A DNA stretch of 64,000 nt from Erigeron canadensis (GCF_010389155.1 NC_057769.1:10478735-10542734); one strand, 5' to 3'. Shown: positions 1 through 12,049, counted from the stretch's first letter. A program made the numbers and translations. The notes: generated by a model not told the origin, from the letters alone.

Positions 1-2221
1 TTGCGCACAAATCAAATGGGGAATATAGTTACCAAAGCAGAAAACACGTTTACCATTTACCAGTCACAAAGAGTAACATATTTAAACTCTCTTAAACTGC
101 TAAGGTGGTCACTGATTTAGCAATAGTTTTAATAATTAAGTCTAATATAATTGCCATAAACAAAATCCAAATATATAAAAAACTGTTTGCAGTCAAACCT
201 ACCTGTTTTCACCCGCTGGCTAACACTACCCAACCTATTTTCCCTTAGTATAGCCGTGACTGTCAAGTGGTCATATCATATTTCCTCCTTAGTGTTTCTA
301 AGTTCCATTTGGCTCATACGTCCCTTTCTTTCTAAAAACAAACAAATAAGCACATTGGATAGAGGCAAAAGCTTAGAGATCCAGAGCTTAATTTCAGTTA
401 TAGTCTCATTAAGTATGGTTGTACAACTACGTAATATTTCTGAATAGCTGCTCTTTGTTTGCTTACGTATTTTGCAGATAAAAATATTCGTTGTGTTGCA
501 CAAAAACGAGGATTTTGTATCTATTTTATAAATTTAGAATGGCCAACAGAGATCTGCTAGATCTGCTGAAACGATTGCACCCAGTTTAAATCTTGGTATA
601 ATTTAGAGGTTAAAATTTCAACACATTTATAATTTGGGTTATAGTTGTCTCAAATGAATCAAATCTAGATACTCTGCTAGTCTAGAAAGGAATTATGCAA
701 AGCAAGCTGAGAGTTGATTACGGCTCTAAATTCTATTTTTAATGCATACAAGCTCCAAAATCTGTTTATTATTCCAAGATATAGGTTATTCTTAAAATAG
801 TTTTCCTCAACCCGCCCATCTTGCCATCACTAATACGATGGACATGGACTGCATACAAACCCACGAAGCCGAAAACTCATTTGTCAAGCTCAAAACCTGT
901 CCACTAGAAGTAAACTATTCTGTATATCCACTGCACCATTACGTAAGAGTGAATACTGTTGAAAGGATTCTAGGAAAACATGTTCATCACCAATCATTAT
1001 TCAAGTTAAGAATATGTAAAGTACAGCTTAGAGGGTGCGGGCTTATAGACAGACCTAAATTGAGCTGTTTAGAAAAAGACCGACGTCGGAAAAACTTAAA
1101 TCTGTAAATATCGCATATGAGATACAATGCATATGCTAGATCATATACCCAAAAAAGAGAAAAAATCGAAGATTAAAAGAATTACGCCTTACAAACCAAG
1201 ATCCTAAAGTCACATCCCATACAGAGTTACAAGCTAAGAGAAGTATGCAGAACGTGATGATACATAGATATGGAAGCAATTCATTTCTCTCGGATAGCAT
1301 ATAACATTGTGTAAAATGGTGGGTACCTTATTTAGCGAAACATACACAAACAGATTCTTGGGAATATATACACAGGCTAATAATACATAAACGAATTTAA
1401 ACTAAGAATAACCAAAAGCTTAAAATTATGTGCCTTACAGCAACATGAAGCATGCAGAATGTGCAGTCATTTATCTCAGTTAAGAAAAAAAAAAGAAGAG
1501 TAAAACAGGTACTCTATTTAGGAACAAATCAAAACATAAATATCTACGTAAATGCAAATATGATTAAACATACAAGACCATTTACATGGCGTATATAATG
1601 CGCATTTAATAGTCCATTTACACGATCGGTCAAACTCCATATGGTGTGCATATACGATATAAAAAAAGACCATCTTCAAATATTCTTTAAGCTTAGTAAC
1701 GAGTCTAAATGAACTGCAAGAGCCAATACCATAATAGGATATGGGCATCAAGCTACAACAAGCAGCACAATATATCTGCTTGAGAACAGATGTGAACAAT
1801 CTAAACACCCTATTACATCCACTAAAGCTGATTACTACATGTAGTGATCTGTTCACGTGAACAGGTTATTATATTAGTACTTGAAAGATGGGACTCAAGT
1901 CTAAAGCGTCGGAATCACTATTCCATATTCCAACATACCTTCACGTCATTTAACCTCTGTACTTTAGCAAAAACATTTAAAGTTATCTATAAGAAATGTT
2001 GACATATATAAAGGGTTTTTCATAACGGTTATGGAAAATTGAAAATTATTACAGTATATGAATTATTAAAATCAAGCTGTTTTAATGCATGTTGACCATT
2101 GTACGGCTTCATTAACAACTTTCAGAGTATAGTGACCAAACTGAAACATGATGTTGGCTTCAACTAAAATCAAATCAATGTAAAATTAACTTCAAAAATT
2201 ATGATCACAACCAAAACTTAC
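1..2221. other. Noncoding stretch, probably intron 2 of the DnaJ gene
   Basis: No open frame here resembles a known protein, and the expected C-terminal DnaJ exon is not found on the minus strand. The donor site at 2221/2220 opens into this stretch, so it most likely forms part of a long intron whose acceptor lies left of the window. Short open frames on both strands have no recognisable composition or motif. Confidence 0.5.
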
Positions 2222-4061
2222 CCAGTTGCATCAGTAGCATCCCTTGAGATTTTCATCTTCTTTGTTGTCCCTTTATACAAATCCTCCAAGCTACACGGCA
2301 ATGTGCGCTCGATCGCCGCCGCTTTCCTAGGTGGCATACTAGCAGACCCTTCACCACCGGTAGCCGCTCTAAACTGAGAAAATATATCATCGCCACCAAA
2401 CATGTTCCTGGAAAAATGCCCACCTGACGCTGCACGTGGCCCCCCTCCCATGTCCCCCATATTTCCAAAGGGGCTAGAAAACCCAAAAAACTCCGAAAAT
2501 ATATCATCCGCGTTACGTGGATTAAATGAGAATGTCGACGACCCACCACCACTCGGCATACCAGAGAAACCACTGCCAGGTGGTGGCATCTGTCCTTTCA
2601 AACCCTCCTCGCCATACTGATCATAAACTGCCCGCTTCTGCGTATCACTCAAAACCTATAAACCAAAACACAAAATCATAACCAACTTAATCAATCAAAA
2701 CTCATAGCACCCTAGCTAAGTAGAGTAAATTACTAAGTAGTTAAGGACCAAAATTTTGGTGTTTCGGTCAAGGACCGGTATACCAAATATCGGTAATTTC
2801 GATAGAATTTCGGTGGTATTTCGGTAATTTTAATATCATGTAAAATATTATATATAATTATATATATACCAAAAAAATCACAATTATACACAAATAGCAG
2901 TTATATTAAATGAATACTTAATCGAAATATCAAAAGTCAAACTTAAAAGTGTCAATACTTGATAGATTAGTGTTAATACTTGCAAAAATTAGTGTTTCTT
3001 ATGTTGTATTTTAAGTTTGGACAAAAAAATAAATAAATAAAACCTGAAAAACTGGTATACCACCGAAATACCATCGAAATTTGGACTGAAATTTGACCAA
3101 TATCGGTGAGATTTCGGTAAATTTCACCGAAAATCTCGGTACCGAAATTTTGGACAGAAATCTGGACTGGTATACCAGTGGAGTACCGAAAACCGAAATA
3201 CCATTGGTATACCACTGATGTACCACCGAAATTGACTACATAGGTAAATTAAAATAACATAGCCATATATTAATACAAAATTTTTGAAAATTTAATGCAT
3301 TTTCCATGTATATACGCACCAACTCAATCAACAAATAAGAAAAGGGAAAATCACCAAGATACTCAACCAAAGCTCCCAAATGTTCTGAAATTCCATTCAT
3401 AAACAGAAGTGAAATTTCATTAATTTTCGAAAAATTTATGAGTAGAAATTCAATAGGTTCCCGAATTTACGAGTCAAGCTTCAATCTTTCACGAACTTTG
3501 GACCCAAGATTTTGACCAAAAAAAAAAAAATCCCTATATATGTTATAGATTTAATTTCCACAAAAATTATGACACCCACATTCATAGAATCAAAATCTTG
3601 AATCTTTAGTTACTTTTCTAGCAGAATTCAATAATTCAAGTCCAAAAATAGTCGATTTCTAGCTTAATTACACATATATAAATGTTATTAGTTACATTAC
3701 ATACATATATAAATGTGACATATGCAAACTAGATAAATGAATTAATCATAAAACCCATCTCAATAATTCACACAAAATTCAACTACATAATTCCCAAAAA
3801 AAAAAATAATAATATAGAAATGGATGAATTATTCAAGAAATACCCTCCAATGAATAAAATGAAAGAAATGGGAAATAAAGAGAAAAAGGGAAATACATCA
3901 TAAGCTTCAGAAATAGTCTTGAATTTGGCCTCAGCATCTTTTTTGTTATTAGGGTTTTTATCAGGATGCCATTTCATAGCCAATTTCCTATATGCTTTTT
4001 TCAAGTCTTCATCTTTTGCGTTTCGATCCACTCCTAACACCTTGTAGTAATCCACCCCCAT
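2222..4061 (-). CDS. DnaJ/HSP40 co-chaperone, class B (DNAJB1/DNAJB13-like), 3' part outside window
   Basis: A J-domain co-chaperone that stimulates Hsp70 ATPase, probably cytosolic. Two exons are visible. Exon 1 (3897–4061) encodes 55 residues starting [20 protein letters not shown] and holds the HPD motif at residues 32–34 (WHPDKNP). Exon 2 (2222–2655) completes the J domain ([19 protein letters not shown]), then gives a Gly/Phe-rich linker with repeated FGG/GGG and [14 protein letters not shown] motifs, and the start of the substrate-binding domain ([18 protein letters not shown]). Exon 1 ends GAT before GTATTT; exon 2 follows TTTATAG and ends before GTAAGT, the junctions being phase 0 and phase 2. 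Family members run to about 340 residues, so about 140 C-terminal residues should lie left of position 1. There is no zinc-finger domain, which separates it from class A. No stop or frameshift is seen, so I take it as a live gene cut by the window edge, although a truncated copy cannot be excluded. Confidence 0.9.
2735..3245. repeat. Degenerate repeat rich in TTTCGGTA/TACCGAAA, inside DnaJ intron 1
   Basis: The DnaJ intron holds about 500 bp in which short motifs such as TATCGGTAATTT, ATTTCGGT and the reverse ACCGAAAT recur on both strands. The left part favours the TTTCGGT orientation and the right part ACCGAAA, as in a decayed inverted repeat. The outer edges (near TAGTTAAGGACC and TTGACTACATAG) share only a few bases when inverted, so termini and a target-site duplication could not be fixed. 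A MITE relic is likely. Confidence 0.4.
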
Positions 4062-5214
4062 ATCTCTGTATTATTTTTGGTTTTTTGATTTCTCAACTTC
4101 TTGTATATATTTTGTATATAAATATGAATATATATTTGTTTGTTGGGTGTGTTATTATTATATCTGTAGTTTTAGTTTTTGGGTTGGTTGTTTATGTGAT
4201 TTCTAGAAGATTCTTGAACTTGTGTTTAACAGTTTGATTTAAGTTGTGTGGTGTGATTGTGTGAGTGAATGGTTCTTGGGTGAGTATCTTGAAATTTGGG
4301 CTGTCTTTTTCAGGTGCTAATCTAAGCCCAGTTTTAATAATCTGATGGTTACATTCTAATCCAATTTGGGTGAGTTTCTTTGAAGTTTGTGCCAATGACC
4401 ACAATAGGTATGTTTTTTTAAGATATGAAACTAAAAATCATTAGGCCATCTTTACGGCTTTACCTAAAAACTAAAAAATTTTTACTAAATATAGCCTTTA
4501 GGACTGGGGTTAAGGTGCATATATACACGTTAAATAAAGCCTTTAGGACTGTATTTAGCATTTTCCAAACTAAAAAGACCAATTTTCTCGTTAGGCACCA
4601 TCATTGTGGTTTCCATAAAAAACCTTTGAAAAGACTAATTGTAGGTTATAAGTTGTGGTAGAGATTTAGGTGTCCAAAAAAAAAAAATTATCCAAAAAGT
4701 CAACTCAATAAGTTTTAATCCGCTTGCATACGCAATAGTCTTCGGAGTATGTTGACATGATGAACTTGATCTAACTGATATTAAAACCGCATTCTCATTT
4801 CATGAATAAAGATCAAGTGTATCTGATAGTTATGTCTACTCATTTACTCAAAAGAACTTATTGGATAGTTTTTCATGTTGCTACTTATTACAACAACTGT
4901 GAAACTAATATGGATCTTGTTGAGGAGCGAGTATGAGATAGCTCATTTGGATACATATTTGGTTTAAATTGGTAAGATTGAGATCTTTAAGAAAATCCTT
5001 CCATTACAAAAAACTTATGGATGATCTACATAATTGAATTACTTAACACTATTTCGGTATGAATAATGGACTTCAACGATTATAAATGTACTTATTAAAC
5101 AATAAATTTTTGTACTAATGTCAATTAAGATACATTTTCTCATCGAAAATATTTTACTTATGCGTATCTGATGATGATTTGATACATGTATATTCCTTTC
5201 TTGATGAAAATTGT
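4062..5214. other. Promoter side of DnaJ gene and intergenic DNA
   Basis: The first few hundred bases upstream of the DnaJ start contain TA-rich blocks that could hold a TATA element for the minus-strand gene, but no single site stands out. The rest is AT-rich with no supported gene. Confidence 0.4.
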
Positions 5215-5654
5215 GCACGATTTACAATACTGTGGGGTTGTTTCATAATATTTAATGGTTAAAATTCATTTCTTTGCATCTAACACCAACTATTTTAAAA
5301 TATATCTATACTATTTATTAAAGGAACCCATTCTCTTTTCAACACAAAAAATAGATATAAATAATATGTCTTTCTATTTTACTTCATCTCTTTACCTACG
5401 TCTCTAAAATATAAATTGTGGTAAAAAATTCTTTCTAACAATATCAATTATTTTTATATTTTAAATATATAAAATCTTTTATGTTATCTCTATTCACATT
5501 CTACTTGCCTCTACAACGACCATTACTATCCGTCGCCGACAACACCACGAATATTATCACTACAGTTTTAAAAATATTTGAACAAAATTTAAAGTATAAT
5601 GACTACTTTGGAACAAATAATTAATAAATAAATATAACACTAACCACTTGGTGG

Positions 5655-5765
5655 CTATTTTGGGGTGACCTTGCAGCGGGGAGGTTGATTTGGAGACCTA
5701 AGATCGAATCTTGATTCTCCGTTGAATCTGTTATTTATTTCTTGAGTGTATGGGAATACATGTTA
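5655..5765 (+). repeat. Possible tRNA-derived SINE fragment
   Basis: The stretch contains a B-box-like AGATCGAATCT about 50 bp after a weak A-box-like segment. No cloverleaf, poly tail or target-site duplication was established. A similar weak case with a clean B box (GGTTCAAGTCC) lies near 6655. Confidence 0.2.
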
Positions 5766-6197
5766 TCAATTATGTTCTACAGGAATGTACAAGTTCTAAT
5801 TTTTAGCATACTATCCACTTTAGATGTCACTGTTGAGTTTTGAATTATAAAAATCTAACATTTGCCGTTCCGATTAAAATTATGAAAAACGATAAAAACC
5901 ACTAAATTCAATATAAACGTTTAAAAAGTAGACAATCGCCACAAAATGAAAGTGTAATTCACTTGTTTGCCGACAACGTTACTTATATCCAGACAAAACT
6001 AAAATCATATTGTAAATTTAATCGAACAGATTGAACTAAAAAGTGAAAAATAAAAAACTTAATCGATCTTTCAAAACACTGCAAGTGAATATATAAACAT
6101 TAATTTAGTTGTCAGTTTGTGTAGGTAGAGGCGTGGGGTGATTGATAAGTAAAACAGAGCAAGTATAGATAAGTTTTAGTGAAACACACATCATGGT

Positions 6198-6350
6198 ATC
6201 CCACATCGGCTGAATTAGAAACAAGAGCGAGGGACTCATGTGTATAAAATCAACGGTAGAAGACATGATAATACCACCTTTGCGCTAGGGGCAATGACAC
6301 AGCTTATGAGGTTTCACCGAGGCGCTTCAAATGCCTGGTTGAAAACTTTT
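6198..6350 (+). pseudogene. Truncated U4 snRNA copy with promoter
   Basis: The promoter is intact: a USE (ATCCCACATCG, 6198–6208), then 34 bp, then TATAAAAT at 6243, with the predicted RNA start near 6276. The RNA part reads ACCTTTGCGCTAGGGGCAAT and continues through the 5' stem-loop (GAGGTTTCACCGAGGCGC) to TTGAAAACTT. The second half, including the central domain, Sm site and 3' box, is missing. Compared with the 7234 copy there are several substitutions in otherwise conserved positions. A promoter-competent but non-functional copy. Confidence 0.85.
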
Positions 6351-7155
6351 GTAAATTTTAAGATAAAGGGACTTCACAAATTACAAGTGTAGTTGCAATA
6401 ACTATTTAGGTGATGAGAATTGTTGCAGGATCTACAACTAACGTAGGGTTGTTTTGCAATGGTTAAGTTCATTCCTTTGCATCTAACACCAACAATCTTA
6501 AAATACATATTACCTTCTTTAATATGAGAATACGATTTGAACAGTAAAAGTAAAAACATATGATTTACTATATATATTTCGTATAGCAAAATAAGAAACA
6601 AAGTAGTCTTTGGTAGAGATGGTGGTTTCCTTGCTTTATATATTTTTGGTCACGGGTTCAAGTCCCATAAATGAGATTTTTTTTGAGGCCTGCTCCAAAT
6701 AACAAACAAACCCTAATCACAAACTAACTCAATCAAACCATCTTTCAAAATTAGAAATTGCATAGAAATTTTAATTTTCAATTGAAAATATTGGAACAAA
6801 ATATATAAATATAATAATAATTATTTAAAAAAATTTTAAATAGAGTACCACTAAATTCAACTTAAACATTTAAACAGTAGAAAATTACCACGAAATGAAA
6901 GTGTAATTCCACACGTCATTTACATCGAGACAAAACTGAAAACATGTTATTTAAATTTATTGAATAAATGAACACAGAAGTGAAAAATAAAAAACTTAAA
7001 TAAGCTTTTAAAATACCACACGTGAATATATAAACATTAAATTCGTTGTTAGTTTGTATAAGTAGGGAAGTGAGGTGATTGATAAAGGAAAAAATTAGAA
7101 GCAAGTATAGATAAGTTTTGGTGAAAAATACATATAATATTATAATGGTAAAGGT

Positions 7156-7166
7156 ATCCCACATCG
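7156..7166 (+). promoter_or_regulatory. Upstream Sequence Element (USE) of plant snRNA promoter
   Basis: ATCCCACATCG is an exact match to the plant snRNA USE consensus RTCCCACATCG. It lies 34 bp before the TATA element; in plants this longer spacing specifies RNA polymerase II rather than III, as expected for U4. Confidence 0.95.
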
Positions 7167-7200
7167 GTTGATGTAGAAACAAGAGCAAGGGACTCTTGTG

Positions 7201-7208
7201 TATAAAAA
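7201..7208 (+). promoter_or_regulatory. TATA element of U4 snRNA gene
   Basis: TATAAAAA begins 33 bp before the predicted U4 start, the normal position for a plant snRNA gene. Confidence 0.9.
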
Positions 7209-7233
7209 CCAACGGCAGAACAATGAAAAAACC

Positions 7234-7370
7234 ATCTTTGCGCTTGGGGCAATGACGCAGCTAATGAGGTAATAACCGAGGCGCGTCAATTGCTGGTTGA
7301 AAACTATTTCCAAACCCCCTCCTCGGCTTTGGTTTTGCCTTAGCCGTCGAGAATTTCTGGAAGGACTCCC
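7234..7370 (+). ncRNA. U4 spliceosomal snRNA
   Basis: U4 pairs with U6 in the U4/U6·U5 tri-snRNP. The RNA starts ATCTTTGCGCTTGGGGCAAT, the U6-pairing stem II region, followed by the 5' stem-loop with the kink-turn strands AATGAG and CCGAGGCGCG. It continues with TTGCTGGTTGAAAACT (stem I side), a 3' stem-loop region, and an Sm-site-like AATTTCTGG at 7352–7360. The USE, TATA and 3' box are all placed correctly. The loop between the kink-turn strands reads GGTAATAACC, one or two bases longer than the usual plant form, and the Sm site has a C inside the U run. It is therefore a probable functional gene or a minor variant. The 3' end is estimated at about 7370 from the distance to the Sm site. Confidence 0.9.
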
Positions 7371-7391
7371 TTTTTTAAGGGTAAAGTCCTA

Positions 7392-7407
7392 CAACATCTT
7401 AGTTCAA
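7392..7407 (+). terminator. snRNA 3'-end box
   Basis: CAACATCTTAGTTCAA fits the plant Pol II snRNA 3' processing consensus CA(N3–10)AGTNNAA with a 7-base spacer. It lies about 20 bp downstream of the estimated U4 3' end. Confidence 0.8.
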
Positions 7408-7410
7408 TTC

Positions 7411-7994
7411 TTTTTGTAAGTGTTGAAACATCTTGACAACACAGTTTTGTCCGGCCTTTTGAAGGACATGTTTCTCCCATCTATGTATAGTTTAGATTCA
7501 AATTAATCTTGTGTAGTTTAGAAAAGTTAAGATGGCTGGGATTGCTTGATGTTTGAACTATCCACCGGAGAGGGAATTGGGTACAGTTTTTGTAGCTATA
7601 ATGCCTGAGTTCTGGAGAGTTATGGCTGGCTTTTAGTTAGTACTTCCGACCACGGTGTTAATACATAAGAGGACTGATTGGTTAGCTCAAAAGTTTCATG
7701 CCAATCTCTCATGATTTGGCTTATAAAAACATACTCAATGAGTTAAATCTTACTCAAAGTGTATTTGCAAGTTACAATCTTTTAAATCACCTTATAACAT
7801 GACATTCGAAAATATCTTTAAAATGGGTCGAGTCAGGTGGGTCGAGTCTGGTCGACCCATTTTAAGGATAACCAATTGTTCATTGTCACTTATATGTCTT
7901 TTTTTTTTTTATCTAATAATTCAAAGCTATATGTACACTTATATTGACCATTGGTCATGGATAAGAGAATATAGAGACATAAAGAAAAACCAAT
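7411..7994. other. Intergenic region upstream of the rhodanese gene
   Basis: No coding signal. A GGGTCGAGT-type direct repeat occurs near 7826–7855. It presumably includes the promoter of the STR10-like gene starting at 7995, but no convincing TATA box was fixed. Confidence 0.4.
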
Positions 7995-9590
7995 ATGGAA
8001 ATCCAAGTAAACCATCTTCACCGGTTCTCTTTAAACCATCCAAAACAGCCACCTTTTACCGCCTCTTTCAATCACCGTGCAACCGCCGTAAAAGTATATG
8101 CAGTCGCAGACAATGCGCAGAAGCTAATACAGTCTGGAACCGTGGTCGCCATTCTTCCAAAAGACGCTGTAACGGCGATCAAAGATGAAGGGTACAAGCT
8201 TCTTGACATTAGGCCAGAATGGGAAAGAGAAAAGGCATGTGTATCCGGGTCAATGCACGTGCCATTGTTCGTAGAAGATATGGATAATGGGCCTATAACA
8301 TTGTTGAAGAAATGGGTTCATTTTGGTTATATTGGGGCGTGGACTGGTCAGAATTTTACAATGATGAATCCTGATTTTGTTGATCAAGTTGAGAAAATGG
8401 TTCCTGATAAGACTACTAAAGTTCTTGTTGCTTGTGGTGAAGGTTTAAGGTACTAATGTACTATTAATCAGTATTATAGACTTAACTTTGTTTAGTTATT
8501 GAATAATAGCCAAGTATGTATTCTTGTTATAAGGTTCGACACAATTTGACAGAAAATGGTCTTGGAATTTAAGATTTTAGGAAAGATAATCTAAAAGACC
8601 TTAGATATATCTTAGGAAACAATTAAGACTTACGTTTCGACAACAATGTAACACATATTTGCAGAATGAATTATATAGGCATATAATGAGTAGGATTGGC
8701 AAACAATTAAGACAGATGTTTCAACAAGAATGTCACAAATTCAAGTTGGGTCAAACTGGGTTGACACTAAGTAATGTGGGTTGGGTCCGAGTCAAATGGG
8801 TTGACGTGAGTTTGACCTGATTATCAAGTTTATGATTTTGAATGGTGCATCTGAATGAAACTGTGCAGGTTGAGTTTGGGTCAAATGAGTTGAAAACGAG
8901 TCGATATCCTGTGACCTGATACCTGTTTAGTTATACCAGACTGTCTTTAGGTCAAAAGAGGGTCATGCTGAGGTTGTGCAGAATGACCTGTATTTTATTC
9001 GGGTCGTGTTGGTACAAAGTCACATCTCACAAAATTGTAGCTTATAACGCAATATATAATGAACAGAAAGTCGAGTATATTACAAAAGTCTGAAAATAGA
9101 GCCTTGTAGGCCATATGTTATACCATGGTATTGGGCCAACGTTTGGAGCACAGTGGTGTGGCCGTTGTGGTGCAATTCATCATGGTTTCCTAACTGACTT
9201 TTTCATGACCCGTAACTCTGCCTGCTTCATAAAAGATCGATATATGAAGTTGGCAAGTTGTTTTTGGTGTTACCACCATTTCATATACATAAAACTGACC
9301 AACCCTTTTGGTATAACACAATCACAAGTCCTTACACTAAAACAAACCATGTGCAACTGAACTTTTAAAGTCTTGACTTTTGTTGCAGGTCGATGATGGC
9401 AACATCAAAACTACATAAAAACGGATATAAAAATTTGGGGTGGCTGGCTGGAGGATTCAATCGTGCCGTTGATGGAGATTTCACAGAAGTGGAGGGGCCA
9501 GAGAAGTTGCAGTATGCTACCATTGGAGGTGCATCTTATTACTTTCTTAAGATCCTTATTTTGTTGCAAGCAGTGGGGAAGAACAATTAG
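7995..9590 (+). CDS. STR10: Rhodanese-like domain protein 10 (STR10-like), chloroplastic
   Basis: A plant rhodanese/sulfurtransferase-family protein; the exact substrate of this subfamily is not known. Two exons, 7995–8449 and 9389–9590, join in frame (TTAAG before GTACTA; TTGCAG before GTCG), giving 218 residues. Residues 1–40 are basic and rich in Ser, His and Asn, fitting a transit peptide. The rhodanese fold follows, with YKLLDIRPEWEREKACVSGS, HVPLFVEDMDNGPITLLKKW and the active-site loop CGEGLRS with Cys147; the loop Arg/Ser codons span the intron. After the domain come GWLAGGFNRAVDGDFTEVEG and a hydrophobic C-terminus (YYFLKILILLQAV) that could be membrane-associated. The intron is rich in GGGTCAAATGGGTTGAC-like motifs. 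It faces a phospholipase C copy tail-to-tail, about 230 bp away. This is the only intact one of three STR10 copies in the window. Confidence 0.9.
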
Positions 9591-9818
9591 TTTACGTGTT
9601 AATATTTTAGTTCCATCTTTCAATCTGTGAACATTCAAATTATATGAGTCTAAATATTCTATGTAGTTGCCAAAAATGATAACAATGTATTACTTATCTG
9701 AGTATTTAATCCATAATCTTATACATACATAAAGTATTACATTGGTTAAACATTCACAAAAACATATGTTGTAACGCATTATAAAGGCAAACTGCAGATA
9801 GTTGGCAGACATTGCACT

Positions 9819-11849
9819 TTATAGAAACTCAAAACGCATAAGAAGCTTAACAGATTTGTATTTATCACCCTTTTGATCATGAAGAGGTACAGCTCGAATC
9901 CCTGACCTGAGTTCAAATACAGGAAGACAAGTTTGACCTCCAAAATCATCCTTCTCGGTCATGTCATATTCATGTACCTCAACACGAAGCAATGCAAGCT
10001 CTGGAACTGTCAATGGGAACTCAAACTCTTCTTCCCATTTTGGTGTCCAAGCGTCTTGTATGATTTTCGTTTTCTTCATTGTTGAATCAGCGTGAACTCC
10101 AGCAATTCCAACCTAAATAAAATGTTTGACATATAAGTTTTAAGAGTCAAGACATACAAGTCAACTAAGATGTGATTGCTAGTGAACCTTGACATAGAAA
10201 TCTGGTGGTGAGTAAATGTCGAAATGTGTTCTTTTGAAATCCAAATGCCACCCATCCCCCATATACTCTTTAACCTGCAAAACAATATTTTATATCTACA
10301 AATAAACTCAAACTAAGAAGCTAGAGGTCATAAAGCTAAAAATTTATGATACCTTAAGAGTCTTTTTCACAGGACGTGTTGATTTAGGCTCGAAGATCTT
10401 GTCATCAGGGCCATTTTTGAGATACAAATCTGGTTTCTTCACATACCCGCAGCCTCCGTTGGCTCTGAACAGTCCTTGCATCAACCACAATGACCTACCA
10501 TGGGTCTGTGCTAACCAAAGATATTACAGTCAGGCGTTCGGGTAGGTTAATCAGTCAAAATAGGTCATTTTGAATTCGTCAAACACACCAAGTTGACTAG
10601 TAGATTTTAATTTTCTTTTATATTTCTTAATGAATGATAACCAGTAGATTAGATTTTATTTACAAAATTTATATAGTATAACAAAAATCTCTTAGGATAA
10701 AAAAAAGTTAAAAGACCCAAAAGATTAACAGAGAAAGTCCAAGATTGACCCGTATGTATTATCCATTCGGACCACAACTGCAGTCATTGACACGAACTGA
10801 AATGAAATCAGAAGGGAACCAAACCTGCATGTTAAATGCAACCATTTGAGCCCCATGAGTCCAACCCACTAAAGGATTGTAGTTTGATGAGTCAACTCGT
10901 GAGCCTTTCGGAAATATCCTTAACAAGTTCCTTTGGGTAAACCTTCAACAATTTAAACAAACCTTCTGTCAATAAACAGTCTACCAATGCGTCCAAAAAG
11001 AAACAATTAAGTTTTACCTAATGACATCTTTTGCATGATTCTCAATGGCCTTTTCAAGTCTTGTTTCCCTTAAGCTAATACGTTTAGCTGCTGTAGGATC
11101 GTCCTGTAGCCAGTCTTTCACTCCTCCGTTTAGTTTCTTTGCGTGGATTGCTATCAGCTGCTTGTATTCCGACTCCACATTTTGTTTCACAATCTCTTCT
11201 TCATCTTGAAAGTCTTCATCCTTGTTCTCATCCTAAATGAAAATTCATGATTGATCAGTAATAGATTTTAACGCGTTTATCAACATTTGTTCATAATTAT
11301 ACAAAAATTTGAAGAAATATGTAGACTTAAATAATTTGATATAAAGTTTACAATGTGTAATTTCCAACCTCATCTAAGAATGTTTGTTTGTCAAGAGGGT
11401 CTGATAATTCTGCACCCTATACATCCTCTTCAGACGAGGCTTTAACGTTCAGTGAGCTCTCATTTTGTCCTGTCGTACTCCGGGGAGTATCAAGATACTC
11501 TTTTGGTGGTTTTGTTGAGACAACAATCCGTCTTTTCAATGATTCTGGGGATGGAAAATCTTTCATAAGGTCGGATCCAGTGTACTTGTATAGCACATTT
11601 CCAAATGTTTCGGTTACCATCTAATAAAACAGTATAAGGTTATACTAAAGGATATTGCACACTCTAACTGGGGATCTAAACGAGTCGAATTGAATAACGA
11701 CATTGTAGATTACCTTTGCAACTTTGGCTTGAAGATCAGGAGTAAGACGATCTTCGAGAGTGAGGATGACCGGATAATTGGATGCGACAAAAACGCATGT
11801 TTTAATGGCTTCCAAGCATTTGTCCAAAGTTACAGGTGCTTTTAGTGTC
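9819..11849 (-). pseudogene. PI-PLC pseudogene A (exons 3–9 only)
   Basis: Plant phosphoinositide-specific phospholipase C, 5'-truncated. Seven exons match the intact copy (26659–40190) in length and order: 11714–11849, 11369–11620, 11018–11232, 10825–10942, 10353–10505, 10188–10274 and 9819–10112. The C-terminal C2 domain ([20 protein letters not shown]) is well kept. Exons 1 and 2, which carry the EF-hand-like region and both catalytic histidines, are absent: the sequence passes into a rhodanese pseudogene instead. Exon 4 has a TGG-to-TAG nonsense change right after SSEEDV. In exon 3 the His following the putative Ca2+-ligand Glu (TLEDH in the intact copy) is Arg (TLEDR). Splice sites are still canonical, so inactivation looks recent. 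Confidence 0.9.
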
Positions 11850-12049
11850 CTGCATATTATAGTTCAGCTACATATATTATCAACTTGTATTATATTTTCT
11901 ATGAAAGTTATACATTAAGAGTTATGATTAACTTAAAATCTATATCTTATACTTGGACAAGGATGAAGCTAGAATTATCTTTTTTGTATTATATAGAAAG
12001 TTATCTATATAATTTTGTAAATTTGAACTACAATTTCTTTCTTCTTCAC

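Larger units (their letters stand above)
5215..7410. repeat. Tandem segmental duplication carrying U4 snRNA copies
   Basis: Two direct copies are recognisable, about 5215–6350 and 6425–7410. Shared landmarks in the same order are TTTGCATCTAACACCAAC (near 5274 and 6476), a stretch with CCACTAAATTCAA followed by CGAAATGAAAGTGTAATTC-like sequence (near 5900 and 6850), and the snRNA promoter plus U4 start (6198 and 7156). The first copy is cut off within U4; the second runs through to the 3' box. A sequence at 5305 resembling Helitron 5' ends (TCTATACTATTTATTAAAGG) lies in copy 1. Confidence 0.7.

Noticed and set aside
187..1107. Open frames of 75–89 codons on both strands near the left edge
   Set aside because: No recognisable motif, overlapping frames on both strands, and they lie in what looks like a DnaJ intron.
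2253..2620. Alternative frames over DnaJ exon 2
   Set aside because: They are shadows of the Gly/Phe-rich coding frame.
2973..3226. Tyr/Trp-rich minus-strand frames in the DnaJ intron
   Set aside because: They arise from the repeated TTTCGGTA/TACCGAAA motif and are not protein-like.
6600..6690. Possible tRNA gene (B box GGTTCAAGTCC)
   Set aside because: No matching A box or cloverleaf arms could be drawn; at most a SINE relic.
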